NCBI GenBank assembly: GCA_963751775.1 | Contig: CAVVVW010000002.1 | Coordinates: 1-64,000 of the forward strand | Length of the DNA stretch: 64,000 nucleotides | Direction of reading: 5' to 3' | DNA from: CADEEN01 sp963751775 | GTDB lineage: Bacteria; Pseudomonadota; Gammaproteobacteria; Burkholderiales; Burkholderiaceae_C | In this document: positions 28,238 through 37,906 of the stretch, piece by piece | How the letters are laid out: the number at the start of each line of letters is the position of its first letter | Position numbering within the stretch: the first letter of the stretch is position 1 | Position numbers and translations under genes: made by a program | The notes under the pieces: model-generated | The model's input: only the letters and a program-made list of their open reading frames with translations | Databases searched by the model: none | Told to the model about the DNA's origin: nothing

Positions 28238-28966
28238 ATGGACCTCCTCGCCCGCATCCCCGGCGACAACGCGCCGATCGGCAAGCGCACGGTCAAGGCC
28301 CAGATCAGCGACAAGCTGGCCTACATGATCCATTCCGGCCTGCTGCGGCCGGGTGACGAACTGCCGTCCGAGCGCGAACTGGCGAGCACGCTCGGGGTCT
28401 CGCGCGAAACGGTGCGCGCCGCGATCGGCCTGCTGCAATCGCGCCAGATGATCGAGATCAGCCAGGGCGCGCGCACACGGGTGCTCGGCGTCGGGCCGGT
28501 GCCGCTGCACGAGTCGGTCAGCGTGCTCGGCAGCCTGAAGGGTCGCTCGCTGGCGGAGGTCTCCGAGGCCCGTGCCGCGGTCGAGGTGCAGGTGATTTCG
28601 CTGGCGGCAAAGCGCATCAAGGCGGCGCAACTGGCGCGGCTCGACGCCTTGCTGGCCGAGCAGCGCGGCATGCTCGACGACCCGGTGCGCTTCCAGATCT
28701 CGGACCAGGAGTTCCACGCCACCCTGTACCGGGCCTGCGGCAACGCCCTGCTGGCCGACGTGGTGTTCGACTTCTACGGCTACGCGCTCGAGTTCCGGCG
28801 CCTGGCCCTCAAACGCAAGGGCGCGATCGCGCACAGCGTGGCCGACCACCAGGGCATCGTCGATGCCCTGCACCAGCACGATCCGCAGGCCGCGGTGGCC
28901 GCGATGCATGGCCACCTCGAGCAGGTTCAGCGCACGACGCGGGCCGTCATGCGGCCGGCACGGTGA
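28238..28966 (+). CDS. FadR-type GntR-family transcriptional regulator
   Basis: 242 residues, intact. The N-terminal winged HTH has L-R-P-G-D-E-L-P-S-E-R-E-L-A and V-S-R-E-T-V-R-A-A-I (residues 36-67). The C-terminal helical FCD ligand domain has the metal-site pattern D-x-x-F-H (D-Q-E-F-H) and H-x-x-I (D-H-Q-G-I). First gene of the 28.2-36.7 kb catabolic operon; four nt separate it from the next gene. Probably represses the operon until a pathway acid binds the FCD domain. Confidence 0.92.
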   Translation: MDLLARIPGDNAPIGKRTVKAQISDKLAYMIHSGLLRPGDELPSERELASTLGVSRETVRAAIGLLQSRQMIEISQGARTRVLGVGPVPLHESVSVLGSLKGRSLAEVSEARAAVEVQVISLAAKRIKAAQLARLDALLAEQRGMLDDPVRFQISDQEFHATLYRACGNALLADVVFDFYGYALEFRRLALKRKGAIAHSVADHQGIVDALHQHDPQAAVAAMHGHLEQVQRTTRAVMRPAR

Positions 28967-28970
28967 GGCC

Positions 28971-30345
28971 ATGAACTACGAACTCCTCTTCAGCGAGCTC
29001 GGCGAGCGCCGGATCCGCGTCGCCCTGACCGGCGCCAACGGCGGCTTCGGCCGGACCTTCCTCGCCCAATGCCGCGTCGCGCGCCATGTCGATCTGGCCG
29101 TGCTGTGCGATCGCGACGTCGAAGGCCTGCGCGCCACCTTGCTGGCGCTGGGCTACGCGCCCTCCGCGCTGCACGTGTGCAACAGCGAAGCCGAGGTCCG
29201 CGCGGCGGCGGGCGGCACCGCGCTCGTGGCCGATGCCGGCTGGCTGGCCCAGGCAGCGCACGACATCGTCGTCGAGGCCACCGGCGTGCCCGAGGTCAGC
29301 GTCGAGATCGCCGAGGCCGCGCTGCGCCGGGGCGTGCACGTGGGCATGGTGACGAAGGAAACCGATTCGGTCGTCGGTCCGTGGCTCAACCGGCTGGCAC
29401 TCGAGCACGGCGTGGTCTACACCACGGTCGACGGCGACCAGCCCGCGGGGCTGATCGGCCTCGTCAGCTGGGCGCGCTTGCTCGGCTTCGACGTGGTCTG
29501 CGCCGGCAAGGCGAGCGAGCACGATTTCGTCTACGACGCGCGGCGCGGCGTCGTCACGCACGCCGGCGTATCGCATCGGGTGCCGGGCCTGGACACGATG
29601 TGGGGGCTCGGCTCGGACGTGGCGGCGACGCTCGCAACGCGTCGCCAAGCGCTGCAGGCGTTTCCGCTCAGCGCGACGCCCGATTACTGCGAGATGAACG
29701 TCGTCGCCAACTCGACCGGCCTGATGCCGTCCTGCGATGCGCTGCATTACCCCCTTTGCCGCACGACGGAGCTGGCCGATGTGTTCGTCCCGGTGGAGGA
29801 CGGCGGCCTGCTCACGCACACCGGCGTGGTCGACGTTTTCAACAGCCTGCGCCGCGACGACGAAGCGAGCTTCGGCGGCGGCGTGTTCGTGATCGTGCGC
29901 TGCACCGATCGCGCGACCTGGCAGCTGCTGCAAGAGAAAGGGCATGTCGTCGGTCGCAGCGGCAAGTACGCCTGCATCTACCAGCCCTTCCACCTGATGG
30001 GGCTCGAAAGCCTGACCTCGGTCTACTCCGCCGTGCTGCACGGCCGCTCGTCCGGCAGCACGCAGCAGCGGCCGCACGCGCGCATGGTCGCGCGCGCCGC
30101 GCGCGACCTGCGTGCGGGCGAGACGCTGGCCATGGGCGGCCACATGCACGAGATCGAGGGCGTGCAGGCCCGCCTCGTTGCCCGCGCGGCAAGCGCAGGA
30201 CGCCGCGCCCTACTACCTCGCCGCCAACCGCCGGCTGCTGCGCGACGTTGCGCGCGGCACCGACGTGCCGCAGGCGGCGCTGGCGCTCGACGGTTCTGCG
30301 CTCGCGCGCGCCTGGGCGCAGATGAGCATCTTCGACACCGCTTGA
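28971..30345 (+). CDS. NAD(P)-dependent homoserine-dehydrogenase-like oxidoreductase with SAF domain, copy 1 (frame break)
   Basis: About 457 residues. The N-terminal Rossmann region (V-A-L-T-G-A-N-G-G-F-G) and the central D-I-V-V-E-A-T-G-V-P-E resemble the homoserine dehydrogenase NAD domain. The C-terminal R-D-L-R-A-G-E-T-L motif is a SAF-like module. The break at about 30178 leaves only the last 55 residues in another frame. The substrate is unknown; automatic annotation often calls this family a flagellar FlgA-like protein because of the SAF domain. Second gene of the operon, 68 nt before tctC. A paralogue sits at 48566. Confidence 0.75.
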
Positions 30346-30413
30346 CCACCTGCCCGCACAGCGCGGGCCCCATTCACCGTCCCTCGATCCCCACCCCGCA
30401 AAAGGAGCAGACC

Positions 30414-31427
30414 ATGAATCACCTGAAGACCCAACGGATGCACGCACTCTCAGCCGCCGTCGCTGCAGCGATGCTGCTGCCCGCGGCCGCGCCGGCCGCC
30501 GACTGGAAGCCGACCAAGCCGGTCGAGTTCGTCGTCCCGTCCGGCGCCGGTGGCGGCACCGACCAGTTCGCGCGGCTGGTGCAGTCGATCATCATCAAGT
30601 ACAAGCTGTTGGACCAATCGATCATCGTCAGCAACAAGTCCGGCGGCGCCGGCGCCGAGGGCTTCTTCGACGTCGCCTCGGCCAAGGGCGATCCGCACAA
30701 GGTGGCGTTCGGCACCAACAACGCCTACCTGCTGCCGCTGGTGCTGAAGGTGCCCTACCAGTACGCGCAGCTGACGCCGGTGGCCATGATGGCGCTGGAC
30801 GAGTTCCTGATCTGGGTGCCGGCCGACGCGCCTTTCACCACGGCGAAGAGCTACCTCGATGCGGTGAAGGCCGATCCGAGCAAGTACATCATGGGCGGCT
30901 CGCAGTCGAAGGACACCGACCAGACGCTGAACGAGCTGATCAACAAGACCTACGGCACCAAGCTCGCCTACGTCCCGTTCAAGAGCGGCGGCGAGGCGGC
31001 CACGCAGCTGGCGGGCAAGCACATCAGCTCGAACGTGAACAATCCGAACGAGAACATCTCGCAGTGGCGCGCCGACCAGGTCAAGCCACTGTGCGTGTTC
31101 GCGAAGGAACGCATGGCGTACACGCAGAAGGTCACGACCACGATGTCCTGGGGCGACATCCCGACCTGCAAGGAACAGGGCCTGCCGATCGAGCAGTACC
31201 AGATGCCGCGCGTCATCTACATGTCGGCGGGCGTGAAGCCGGAGCAGATGGCCTTTTACTCCGACATGTTCAAGAAGGTCTCGGAGTCGCCGGAGTGGAA
31301 GGACTTCCTCGCCAAGAACGCACTGAACGGCAACTTCGGCACGACCGAGGCCGTCGGCAAGTACGTGACCGAAGACATCGAGCGTGCCACGGCGGTCTTC
31401 TCCTACGCGGGCTGGCTCCTGAAATGA
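30414..31427 (+). CDS. TctC-family periplasmic receptor 2 of a TctCBA system
   Basis: 337 residues, intact. Signal peptide ends A-A-P-A-A; V-E-F-V-V-P-S-G-A-G-G-G-T near residue 38 and N-K-S-G-G-A-G-A-E are the Bug/TctC features. It captures a carboxylate in the periplasm for the TctBA permease encoded directly downstream. AAGGAG precedes the ATG. The stop overlaps the tctB start (ATGA at 31424). Confidence 0.93.
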   Translation: MNHLKTQRMHALSAAVAAAMLLPAAAPAADWKPTKPVEFVVPSGAGGGTDQFARLVQSIIIKYKLLDQSIIVSNKSGGAGAEGFFDVASAKGDPHKVAFGTNNAYLLPLVLKVPYQYAQLTPVAMMALDEFLIWVPADAPFTTAKSYLDAVKADPSKYIMGGSQSKDTDQTLNELINKTYGTKLAYVPFKSGGEAATQLAGKHISSNVNNPNENISQWRADQVKPLCVFAKERMAYTQKVTTTMSWGDIPTCKEQGLPIEQYQMPRVIYMSAGVKPEQMAFYSDMFKKVSESPEWKDFLAKNALNGNFGTTEAVGKYVTEDIERATAVFSYAGWLLK

Positions 31428-31980
31428 CGATGGAGCCCGCGCCGCAGGGCGATGCGACCGGCACGGCCGACCAGTGGATATTCCCGCTGGTCGGCCGAGC
31501 TCGGCCTCGCGATCGTATTCATCGTCGCCGGCGCGCTGATCGTCAACGGCAGCCTGGAACAAGGGGTCGGCTGGACGCCCACCGGCCCCGAGTCGGGCTA
31601 CTTTCCGCTGCGCATCGGCTGGCTGATCGTGGCGGTCGGCGTGATCCAGTCCGGCATCGCCATCGCGATGGCGCGCCGCGGCGTCGCGGACCCGTCCAGC
31701 CGCGAGAGCTTTCCTGCGACGCGACCGCCTCAAGCCACTGCTGCAGGTCTTCGTGCCGACGGTGGCCTACATCGTCGCGGTGCCGTGGCTCGGCTTGTAC
31801 ATCGCATCGGCACTGTTCATTGCCGGATTCATGTGGTGGCACGGCGCTTACCGCTGGCGCGCCCTGCCGACAGGGATCGCCGTCTGCGCCGTGTTCTACG
31901 TGCTGCTCGAGGCCTGGTTCCAGGTCGAGCTGTACAAGGGGCCCGTCATCGAGTGGCTGGTCGACACGCTGCGAGCCTGA
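31424..31980 (+). CDS. TctB-family small permease subunit (two frame breaks)
   Basis: About 185 residues once breaks near 31485 and 31713 are bridged. Four hydrophobic segments: L-G-L-A-I-V-F-I-V-A-G-A, I-G-W-L-I-V-A-V-G-V-I, V-A-Y-I-V-A-V-P-W-L-G-L-Y and a last helix near the C-terminus. G-P-E-S-G-Y-F-P is the TctB signature. Inner-membrane partner of TctA. Overlaps tctC by four bases and precedes tctA by nine. Breaks are probably errors, because the flanking tctC and tctA are intact. Confidence 0.85.
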
Positions 31981-31989
31981 GGACCGGCC

Positions 31990-33480
31990 ATGGAATCGTT
32001 CCACGCACTGATGCACGGCTTCGCGGTCGCGCTCACCCCTTACCACCTGCTGCTGATGGTGTTGGGGGTTCTGCTGGGCATCCTGGTCGGCGTGCTGCCG
32101 GGGCTGGGTGCGCCCAACGGCGTCACGCTGCTGCTGCCGCTGACGTTCACGATGCCGCCGGTCTCCGCCATCATCCTGCTCTCGTGCATGTACTGGGGCG
32201 CCCTGTTCGGCGGCTCGACGACCTCGATCCTGTTCAATATCCCGGGCGAGCCGTCGTCGGTGGCGACCACGTTCGACGGCTACCCGATGGCGCACCAGGG
32301 CCGGGCCGGCGAGGCGCTGACGGCCGCGTTCACCTCGGCCTTCTTCGGCGCGCTGTCGGGCGTGGTGATGATCACGTTCCTGTCGAGCTGGGTGGCGGAC
32401 TTCGCCATGCGCTTCTCGCCGCCGGAGTTCTTCGGCGTCTTCCTGCTCACCTTCTGCAGCTTCATCGGCATGGGGCGGCAGTCGCCGCTGAAGTCGATCG
32501 GCGCGCTGCTGCTCGGGCTGGGCTGCGCCGCCGTCGGCATGGACACGATCTCGGGCAACCTGCGCTTGACCTACGACCGGCCCGAGCTGCTGCGCGGCAT
32601 CAGCTTCCTGGTTGCCGTGATCGGCCTGTTCGGCATCGGCGAGATCCTGGTCACGATGGAGGAGGATCTGGCCTTCAAGGGCCTGGACTCGAAGCTGAAC
32701 CTGAAGGTCGTGTTCCAGACCTGGAAGAAGCTGCCGCGCTACTGGCTGACGATGGTTCGCAGCATGGCGATCGGCTGGTGGATGGGCGTGACGCCCGGCG
32801 GGCCGACGGCGGCATCGTTCATGAGCTACGGCATCGCGAAGAAGTTGTCACGCCACCCCGAACGCTTCGGCTCCGGCGAGATGGAAGGCGTGATCGCGCC
32901 CGAGACCGCGGACCACGCCGCCGGCACGAGCGCACTGCTGCCGATGCTGGCGCTGGGCATCCCGGGCTCGGCGACGGCCGCCGTCATGCTCGGCGGCCTG
33001 ATGATCTGGGGCCTGCGGCCGGGGCCGATGCTGTTCGTGGAGCAAAAGGACTTCGTCTGGGGCCTGATCGCCAGCATGTACCTGGGCAACGTGGTCAGCC
33101 TGATCGTCGTGCTGGCGACGGTGCCGCTGTTCGCGGCCATCCTGCGCATTCCGTTCTCGATCATCGCGCCGGTGATCATCGTCGTCTGCGCCATCGGCGC
33201 CTACACGGTCAACAGCTCCGTGACCGACGTCGGGCTGATGCTCGGCTTCGGCGTGCTGGGCTACTTCTTCAAGAAGCTCGACTATCCGGTGGCGCCGATG
33301 GTGCTGGCCATGGTGCTCGGCGACAGGGCGGAGGAGGCGTTCCGCCAGTCGCTGCTGCTGTCGCGCGGCAAGCTGTCGATCTTCTGGAACTCGCCGATCT
33401 CGGCCACGCTGATGTCGCTGTCGGCGTTGCTGATCGTGCTGCCGCTGCTGTCGCGACTGCGCGCGCGGCTGCGCGCCTGA
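31990..33480 (+). CDS. TctA-family large permease subunit
   Basis: 496 residues, intact, with about 11-12 membrane helices. Family signatures: L-V-G-V-L-P-G-L-G-A-P-N-G-V near residue 35 and G-S-T-T-S-I-L-F-N-I-P-G-E-P; later G-T-S-A-L-L-P-M-L-A-L-G-I-P-G-S, the duplicated motif. It moves a tricarboxylate, dicarboxylate or sugar acid with sodium or protons, together with TctB and the receptor. The enzyme genes downstream imply a catabolic substrate. Confidence 0.96.
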   Translation: MESFHALMHGFAVALTPYHLLLMVLGVLLGILVGVLPGLGAPNGVTLLLPLTFTMPPVSAIILLSCMYWGALFGGSTTSILFNIPGEPSSVATTFDGYPMAHQGRAGEALTAAFTSAFFGALSGVVMITFLSSWVADFAMRFSPPEFFGVFLLTFCSFIGMGRQSPLKSIGALLLGLGCAAVGMDTISGNLRLTYDRPELLRGISFLVAVIGLFGIGEILVTMEEDLAFKGLDSKLNLKVVFQTWKKLPRYWLTMVRSMAIGWWMGVTPGGPTAASFMSYGIAKKLSRHPERFGSGEMEGVIAPETADHAAGTSALLPMLALGIPGSATAAVMLGGLMIWGLRPGPMLFVEQKDFVWGLIASMYLGNVVSLIVVLATVPLFAAILRIPFSIIAPVIIVVCAIGAYTVNSSVTDVGLMLGFGVLGYFFKKLDYPVAPMVLAMVLGDRAEEAFRQSLLLSRGKLSIFWNSPISATLMSLSALLIVLPLLSRLRARLRA

Positions 33481-33495
33481 ACCAAGGGGAATCCC

Positions 33496-34530
33496 ATGCA
33501 AGCCTCAATCAAGAAACCCGTCGTCGCGCTCACGCTCGGCGACCCCGCCGGCATCGGCGCCGAGCTGATCGCACGCCTGCTGGCGCGCCCGCAAACCACG
33601 GCGGACGCCAACGTCGTGCTGGTCGGCGACGACTGGCTGTGGCGGGAGGGCCAGAAGATCGCCGGCACGGCGCTGCCGCTCGAGCCGGTGCGCTCGCTGG
33701 CCGCCGTGCGCGGCCGCGCCGACACCTCGCGCGCCGCGTTCCTCGCCGTCGACACCGTGCAGCCCGCACAGGTGCACCGCAGCCAGTCCGAGGCCGCCGG
33801 TGGCGCGTCGGTGCTGGCGGTGCTGAACCGCTGCCTGGACGCGGCCAAGGCCGGCGAGATCGACGCCATCACTTTCGCGCCGCTGAACAAGTACGCGATG
33901 AAGCTCGGCGGCCTGAAGCACGAGGACGAGTTGCACCACTTCGCCGAATACCTCGGCGTGAGCAGCTACTTCTGCGAGTTCAACACCCTGGGCCGGCTGT
34001 GGACGGCGCGCATCTCGTCGCACGTGCCGATGAAGGATGTGGCGCGCTACATCGACAAGCAGCGCATCGTCGACGCGGCGACGCTGATCTACCGCTCGCT
34101 GCAGGCCAGCGGCAGCGCCGCGCCGCGCGTGGCGGTGGCCGGCTTCAACCCGCATAACGGCGACGGCGGCACCTGCGGGCGCGAGGAGATCGACGTCATC
34201 GCGCCGGCGGTGGCCGAGCTCAATGCGCGCGGCATGGCGGTCGTCGGCCCGTTCCCGGCCGACACGATCTTCCTGCGCGCGCGCGAGGGCGAGTTCGACG
34301 CCGTGGTCACGATGTACCACGACCAGGGCCAGATCGCGATCAAGCTGCTCGGCTTCAGCCAGGGCGTCACGGTGCAGGGCGGATTGCCGCTGCCGATCAC
34401 CACGCCGGCCCATGGCACGGCCTACGACATCGCGGGCCAGGGCAAGGCCAACGTCGACGCCACCGCCAACGCATTCACCATCGCGGCGCGCATGGGTACC
34501 CGCCTGACGGCGGTCCCCCGTGGGGCGTAA
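33496..34530 (+). CDS. PdxA-family dehydrogenase (PdxA2-like)
   Basis: 344 residues, intact. N-terminal L-T-L-G-D-P-A-G-I-G-A-E is the PdxA signature. The metal-binding histidines lie in S-S-H-V-P-M-K-D-V and M-Y-H-D-Q-G-Q-I; G-F-N-P-H-N-G-D-G-G is also typical. Classical PdxA oxidises 4-phospho-threonine in B6 synthesis. PdxA2 forms act on phosphorylated four-carbon acids with a DUF1537 kinase, but no such kinase is present here. The operon context favours a catabolic role. 15 nt after tctA. Confidence 0.88.
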   Translation: MQASIKKPVVALTLGDPAGIGAELIARLLARPQTTADANVVLVGDDWLWREGQKIAGTALPLEPVRSLAAVRGRADTSRAAFLAVDTVQPAQVHRSQSEAAGGASVLAVLNRCLDAAKAGEIDAITFAPLNKYAMKLGGLKHEDELHHFAEYLGVSSYFCEFNTLGRLWTARISSHVPMKDVARYIDKQRIVDAATLIYRSLQASGSAAPRVAVAGFNPHNGDGGTCGREEIDVIAPAVAELNARGMAVVGPFPADTIFLRAREGEFDAVVTMYHDQGQIAIKLLGFSQGVTVQGGLPLPITTPAHGTAYDIAGQGKANVDATANAFTIAARMGTRLTAVPRGA

Positions 34531-34548
34531 CAGGCTCGCCCCACCCAA

Positions 34549-34568
34549 CCCTCCCCGTCCGGGGAGGG
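34549..34568. repeat. Hairpin in the pdxA-dehydratase intergenic gap
   Basis: CCCTCCCC (34549-34556) and GGGGAGGG (34561-34568) pair perfectly around a GTCC loop. No U-run follows. The only sizeable gap (69 nt) inside the operon holds this hairpin, so it may cause partial termination or protect the upstream mRNA. Similar palindromes are common intergenic repeats in this group. Confidence 0.5.
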
Positions 34569-34599
34569 CTCCAAAGACCAACCTCCCAAAGTCACTGCC

Positions 34600-35772
34600 A
34601 TGAAGATCACCAACGTCCGCGCCCGCACCTTCGAATGGAAGGGCAAGACCGTGCCGCCGCAAGGCAACTTCTGCTCCAACGCGATGGACCTGCTGTACAG
34701 CAAGCAGGAGACGATGAGCAGCTTTCGCTTCCACGGCTGGACCGTGGTCGAGGTCGAGGCCGACAACGGCCTGGTCGGCTACGGCAACGTGGCGCTGGCG
34801 CCGCGCATCAGCAAGCAGATCGTCGACCAGTACCTGAAGCCGCTGGTCATGGGCCAGGACCCGTGGGACTACGAGTACCTGAACCAGCGCATGGGCCGCT
34901 CGACGCACGCCTGGGGCCGCAAGGGCGTGGGCATGGCGGCGATCTCGGCCGTCGACATCGCGCTCTGGGACCTGCTGGGCAAGAGCGTGAAGCAGCCGGT
35001 GTTCAAGCTGCTCGGCGGGCGCACGAAGGAGAAGATCCCCTGCTACTACAGCAAGCTCTACCGCACCGACCTGAAGGCGATGCAGGACGAGGCCGCCACC
35101 TACATGAAGCAGGGCTTCACGGCCTTCAAGATGCGCTTCGGCTACGGCCCGGCGCACCTGCAGAAGGGCGTGGTCGAGAACCTGAAGTCGGTCGAGGCGG
35201 TGCGCGAGGTGATCGGCTACGACAACGACCTGATGCTCGAGTGCTACATGGGCTGGAACCTCGAGTACGCCAAGCGCATGCTGCCCAAGCTGGCCAAGTT
35301 CGAGCCGCGCTGGCTCGAGGAACCGGTGATTGCCGACGACATCGACGGCTATGCCGAACTCAATGCCATGAACATCGTGCCGATCTCGGGCGGCGAACAC
35401 GAGTTCGGCCTCTATGGCTTCAAGCAGTTGCTCGACCGCAAGGCGGTTTCGGTGGTGCAGTACGACACGAATCGCGTCGGCGGCATCACGGTGGCGCACA
35501 AGATCAACGCCCTGTGCGAGGCCTATTCGGTGCCGGTGATCCCGCACGCCGGCCAGATGCACAACTACCACCTGACGATGAGCAGCCTGAACTGCCCGAT
35601 GAGCGAGTACTTCCCGATGTTCGACGTCGAGGTCGGCAACGAGCTCTTCTACTACATCTTCGACGGCGAGCCGGTGGCCGAGAACGGCTTCCTGCAGCTC
35701 GACGACGACAAGCCCGGCCTCGGGCTGAGCTTGAAGACCGAGTACTTGGACCAGTTCAACGTGATCGAGTGA
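34600..35772 (+). CDS. Enolase-superfamily acid-sugar dehydratase (rhamnonate-dehydratase-like)
   Basis: 390 residues, intact. Mandelate-racemase/muconate-lactonising fold. Probable metal ligands are E214 (L-E-C-Y-M-G-W), E240 or E241 (L-E-E-P) and E266 (G-G-E-H-E-F-G). D289 and H316 form a likely His-Asp dyad; their spacing of 27 matches that of mandelate racemase (D270/H297). K177-M-R is present, as in some acid-sugar dehydratases. It would dehydrate a sugar acid to a 2-keto-3-deoxy acid. The substrate is unknown; no strong ribosome site precedes the ATG. Confidence 0.85.
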   Translation: MKITNVRARTFEWKGKTVPPQGNFCSNAMDLLYSKQETMSSFRFHGWTVVEVEADNGLVGYGNVALAPRISKQIVDQYLKPLVMGQDPWDYEYLNQRMGRSTHAWGRKGVGMAAISAVDIALWDLLGKSVKQPVFKLLGGRTKEKIPCYYSKLYRTDLKAMQDEAATYMKQGFTAFKMRFGYGPAHLQKGVVENLKSVEAVREVIGYDNDLMLECYMGWNLEYAKRMLPKLAKFEPRWLEEPVIADDIDGYAELNAMNIVPISGGEHEFGLYGFKQLLDRKAVSVVQYDTNRVGGITVAHKINALCEAYSVPVIPHAGQMHNYHLTMSSLNCPMSEYFPMFDVEVGNELFYYIFDGEPVAENGFLQLDDDKPGLGLSLKTEYLDQFNVIE

Positions 35773-35777
35773 GCGCG

Positions 35778-36696
35778 ATGACCCGACCCTACCGCGGCGT
35801 GTTCCCGGTGGTGCCGACCACCTTCACCGAAGCCGGCGAGCTCGACCTCGCGAGCCAGAAGCGTTGCGTCGATTTCATGATCGACGCCGGCTCGAACGGG
35901 CTGGCGATCCTGGCCAACTTCTCCGAGCAGTTCGCGCTCTCGGACGCCGAGCGCGAGTTGCTGACGCGCACGATCCTCGAGCATGTCGCGGGGCGCGTGC
36001 CGGTGATCGTGACCACCACCCACTACGGCACCAGGGTCTGCGCCGAGCGCAGCCGGCAGGCCGAGGATCTGGGCGCGGCGATGGTGATGGTCATGCCGCC
36101 GTACCACGGCGCGACGATCCGCGTCGGCGAGGCCGCGATCCACGAGTTCTTCGCCCGCGTGTCGGACGCGATCGGCATCCCGATCATGATCCAGGACGCG
36201 CCGGTGGCCGGCACGCCGCTGTCGGCCGCCTTCCTGGCCCGCATGGCCCGGGAGATCGAGCAGGTGGCGTACTTCAAGATCGAGACCGCCGGCGCGGCGA
36301 GCAAGCTGCGCGAGCTGATCGCGCAAGGCTGGCGCTGCGGTCGAGGGCCCATGGGACGGCGAGGAAGGCATCACGCTGCTGGCCGACCTGGATGCCGGCG
36401 CGACCGGCTCGATGACCGGCGGCGGCTACCCCGACGGCATGCGCCGCATCGTCGATGCCTACGCCGCCGGCCGGCGCGAGGACGCCATCGCCGAATACAC
36501 GCGCTGGCTGCCGCTGATCAACCACGAGAACCGCCAGGGTGGCCTGCTCAGCGCCAAGGCGCTGATGAAGGCCGGCGGCGTGATCGCGTGCGAGGCGCCG
36601 CGGCATCCGTTCCCGGCCATGCAGCCCGCGGCACGCGCCGGCCTGCTCGAAGTGGCGCGCCGGCTCGACCCGCTGGTGCTGCGCTGGGGGCACTGA
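35778..36696 (+). CDS. DapA-like keto-acid aldolase/dehydratase 2 (frame break)
   Basis: About 306 residues. V-F-P-V-V-P-T-T-F at the N-terminus, then G-S-N-G-L-A-I-L-A-N-F-S-E-Q-F in place of the usual G-T-T-G-E loop, with the Schiff-base Lys probably in A-Y-F-K-I-E-T near residue 170. One extra base near 36329 shifts the frame; the second frame has E-G-P-W-D-G-E-E-G-I and the C-terminal helices. It starts five nt after the dehydratase. The likely job is cleaving or dehydrating the keto-deoxy acid that the dehydratase makes. Confidence 0.83.
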
Positions 36697-36719
36697 GGCC
36701 GGTTCGAGCGGTGGCGGAT

Positions 36720-37906
36720 TCAGCGCGCCGCTGCGCCGAGCAGCCCGCGGCGGGCCAGGTTGTCCATCAGCGCGCGCAGGCCGAAGCGCCACGGCGCAGC
36801 GCTCTCGCTGTGCGTGACGCGGTTGCGCAATTCGCCCAGGCGCGCGCTGCGGATGCTGACCACGTCGCCGAGCTTGTGCGTGAAGCCGCCGCCGGGCTGG
36901 TCGCGGTCTTCGATCGGCGCGAACAGCGTGCCCAGGAAGAGCATGAAGCCATCGGGGTACTGGTGCGCCGCGACGGTCTGCGCCACCAGATCGGTCGGGT
37001 CGCGGCTGATGCGGGCCATCGAATTGATGCCGCGCAGCTGATAACCCTCGGGCCCCTGCACATGCAGGTGCAGGGTTTCCTGCCGCACGTCGGGCAGGCC
37101 GAAGCTGGCATCGAACAGGCGGATGAAGGGCCCGATCGCGCAGGAGGCGTTGTTGTCCTTGGCCTTGCTCAGCAACAGCGCGCTGCGGCCCTCGATGTCG
37201 CGCAGGTTGACGTCGTTGCCCAGCGTGGCGCCGACGATGCGGCCGCGGCTCGAGACCGCGAGCACGACTTCGGGCTCGGGGTTGTTCCAGACCGAAGCGG
37301 CCAGGATACCGATGTCTTCGCCGGTGCCCACGGCCGACAGCACCGGTGCCTTGGTGAAGACCTCGGCATCAGGCCCGATGCCGACCTCGAGGTACTGCGA
37401 CCACAGCCCACGCTGCTGCAGCATCTGCTTCAAGCGCCGCAGCCTGCGCCGAACCCGGCTTCAACGTGGCCAGGTCGTCGCCGATCACGGCCAGCACCTC
37501 GGCCCGCGCCGCAGCGGCACGCGAGGCATCGCCGCCGGCATGCTCCTCGATCACGCGCTCGAGCAGGCTGGTGGCGAAGGTCACGCCCGCGGCCTTGAGC
37601 ACCTGCAGGTCGCAGGGCGCAAGCAGGTGCGCACGCGCCGCATCGCGCGTGGCCGCGACGCTGTTGGCCAGCAGCTCGTCCAGGCTCGCGACACGCCGGC
37701 CCGGGCGTGGCCTGCACTGACGCGGCAGGGTCGGCTTCGTCGAGCAGGCCGCTCATGGTTGCAAAGCGCGCCGACAGGTCGAAAACACCATCGTCGCGGA
37801 TCGCCGCCACCGCCGGGCCGGCTACCGCACCGGGGCTCCAGATGCGCGCCACCAGCGTGCCGGCGCAGCCGTCGTCGGGCAGGAAGTTCGCGCGGTTCAG
37901 TTGCAT
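36720..37906 (-). CDS. Fumarylacetoacetate-hydrolase-family protein (two frame breaks)
   Basis: About 395 residues across three frames (breaks near 37702 and 37432). The N-terminal domain has A-R-I-W-S-P. The catalytic FAH domain has V-G-A-T-L-G-N-D-V-N-L-R-D-I-E-G and F-M-L-F-L-G-T-L-F-A-P, the long-form FAH-like arrangement with metal-binding acids. Such enzymes cleave or hydrate 2-keto acids, including 2,4-diketo-3-deoxy sugar acids. Converges on the operon's last gene with 23 nt between stops. Start ATG at 37906 after AAGGAAC. Probably the last step of the same pathway. Confidence 0.8.
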
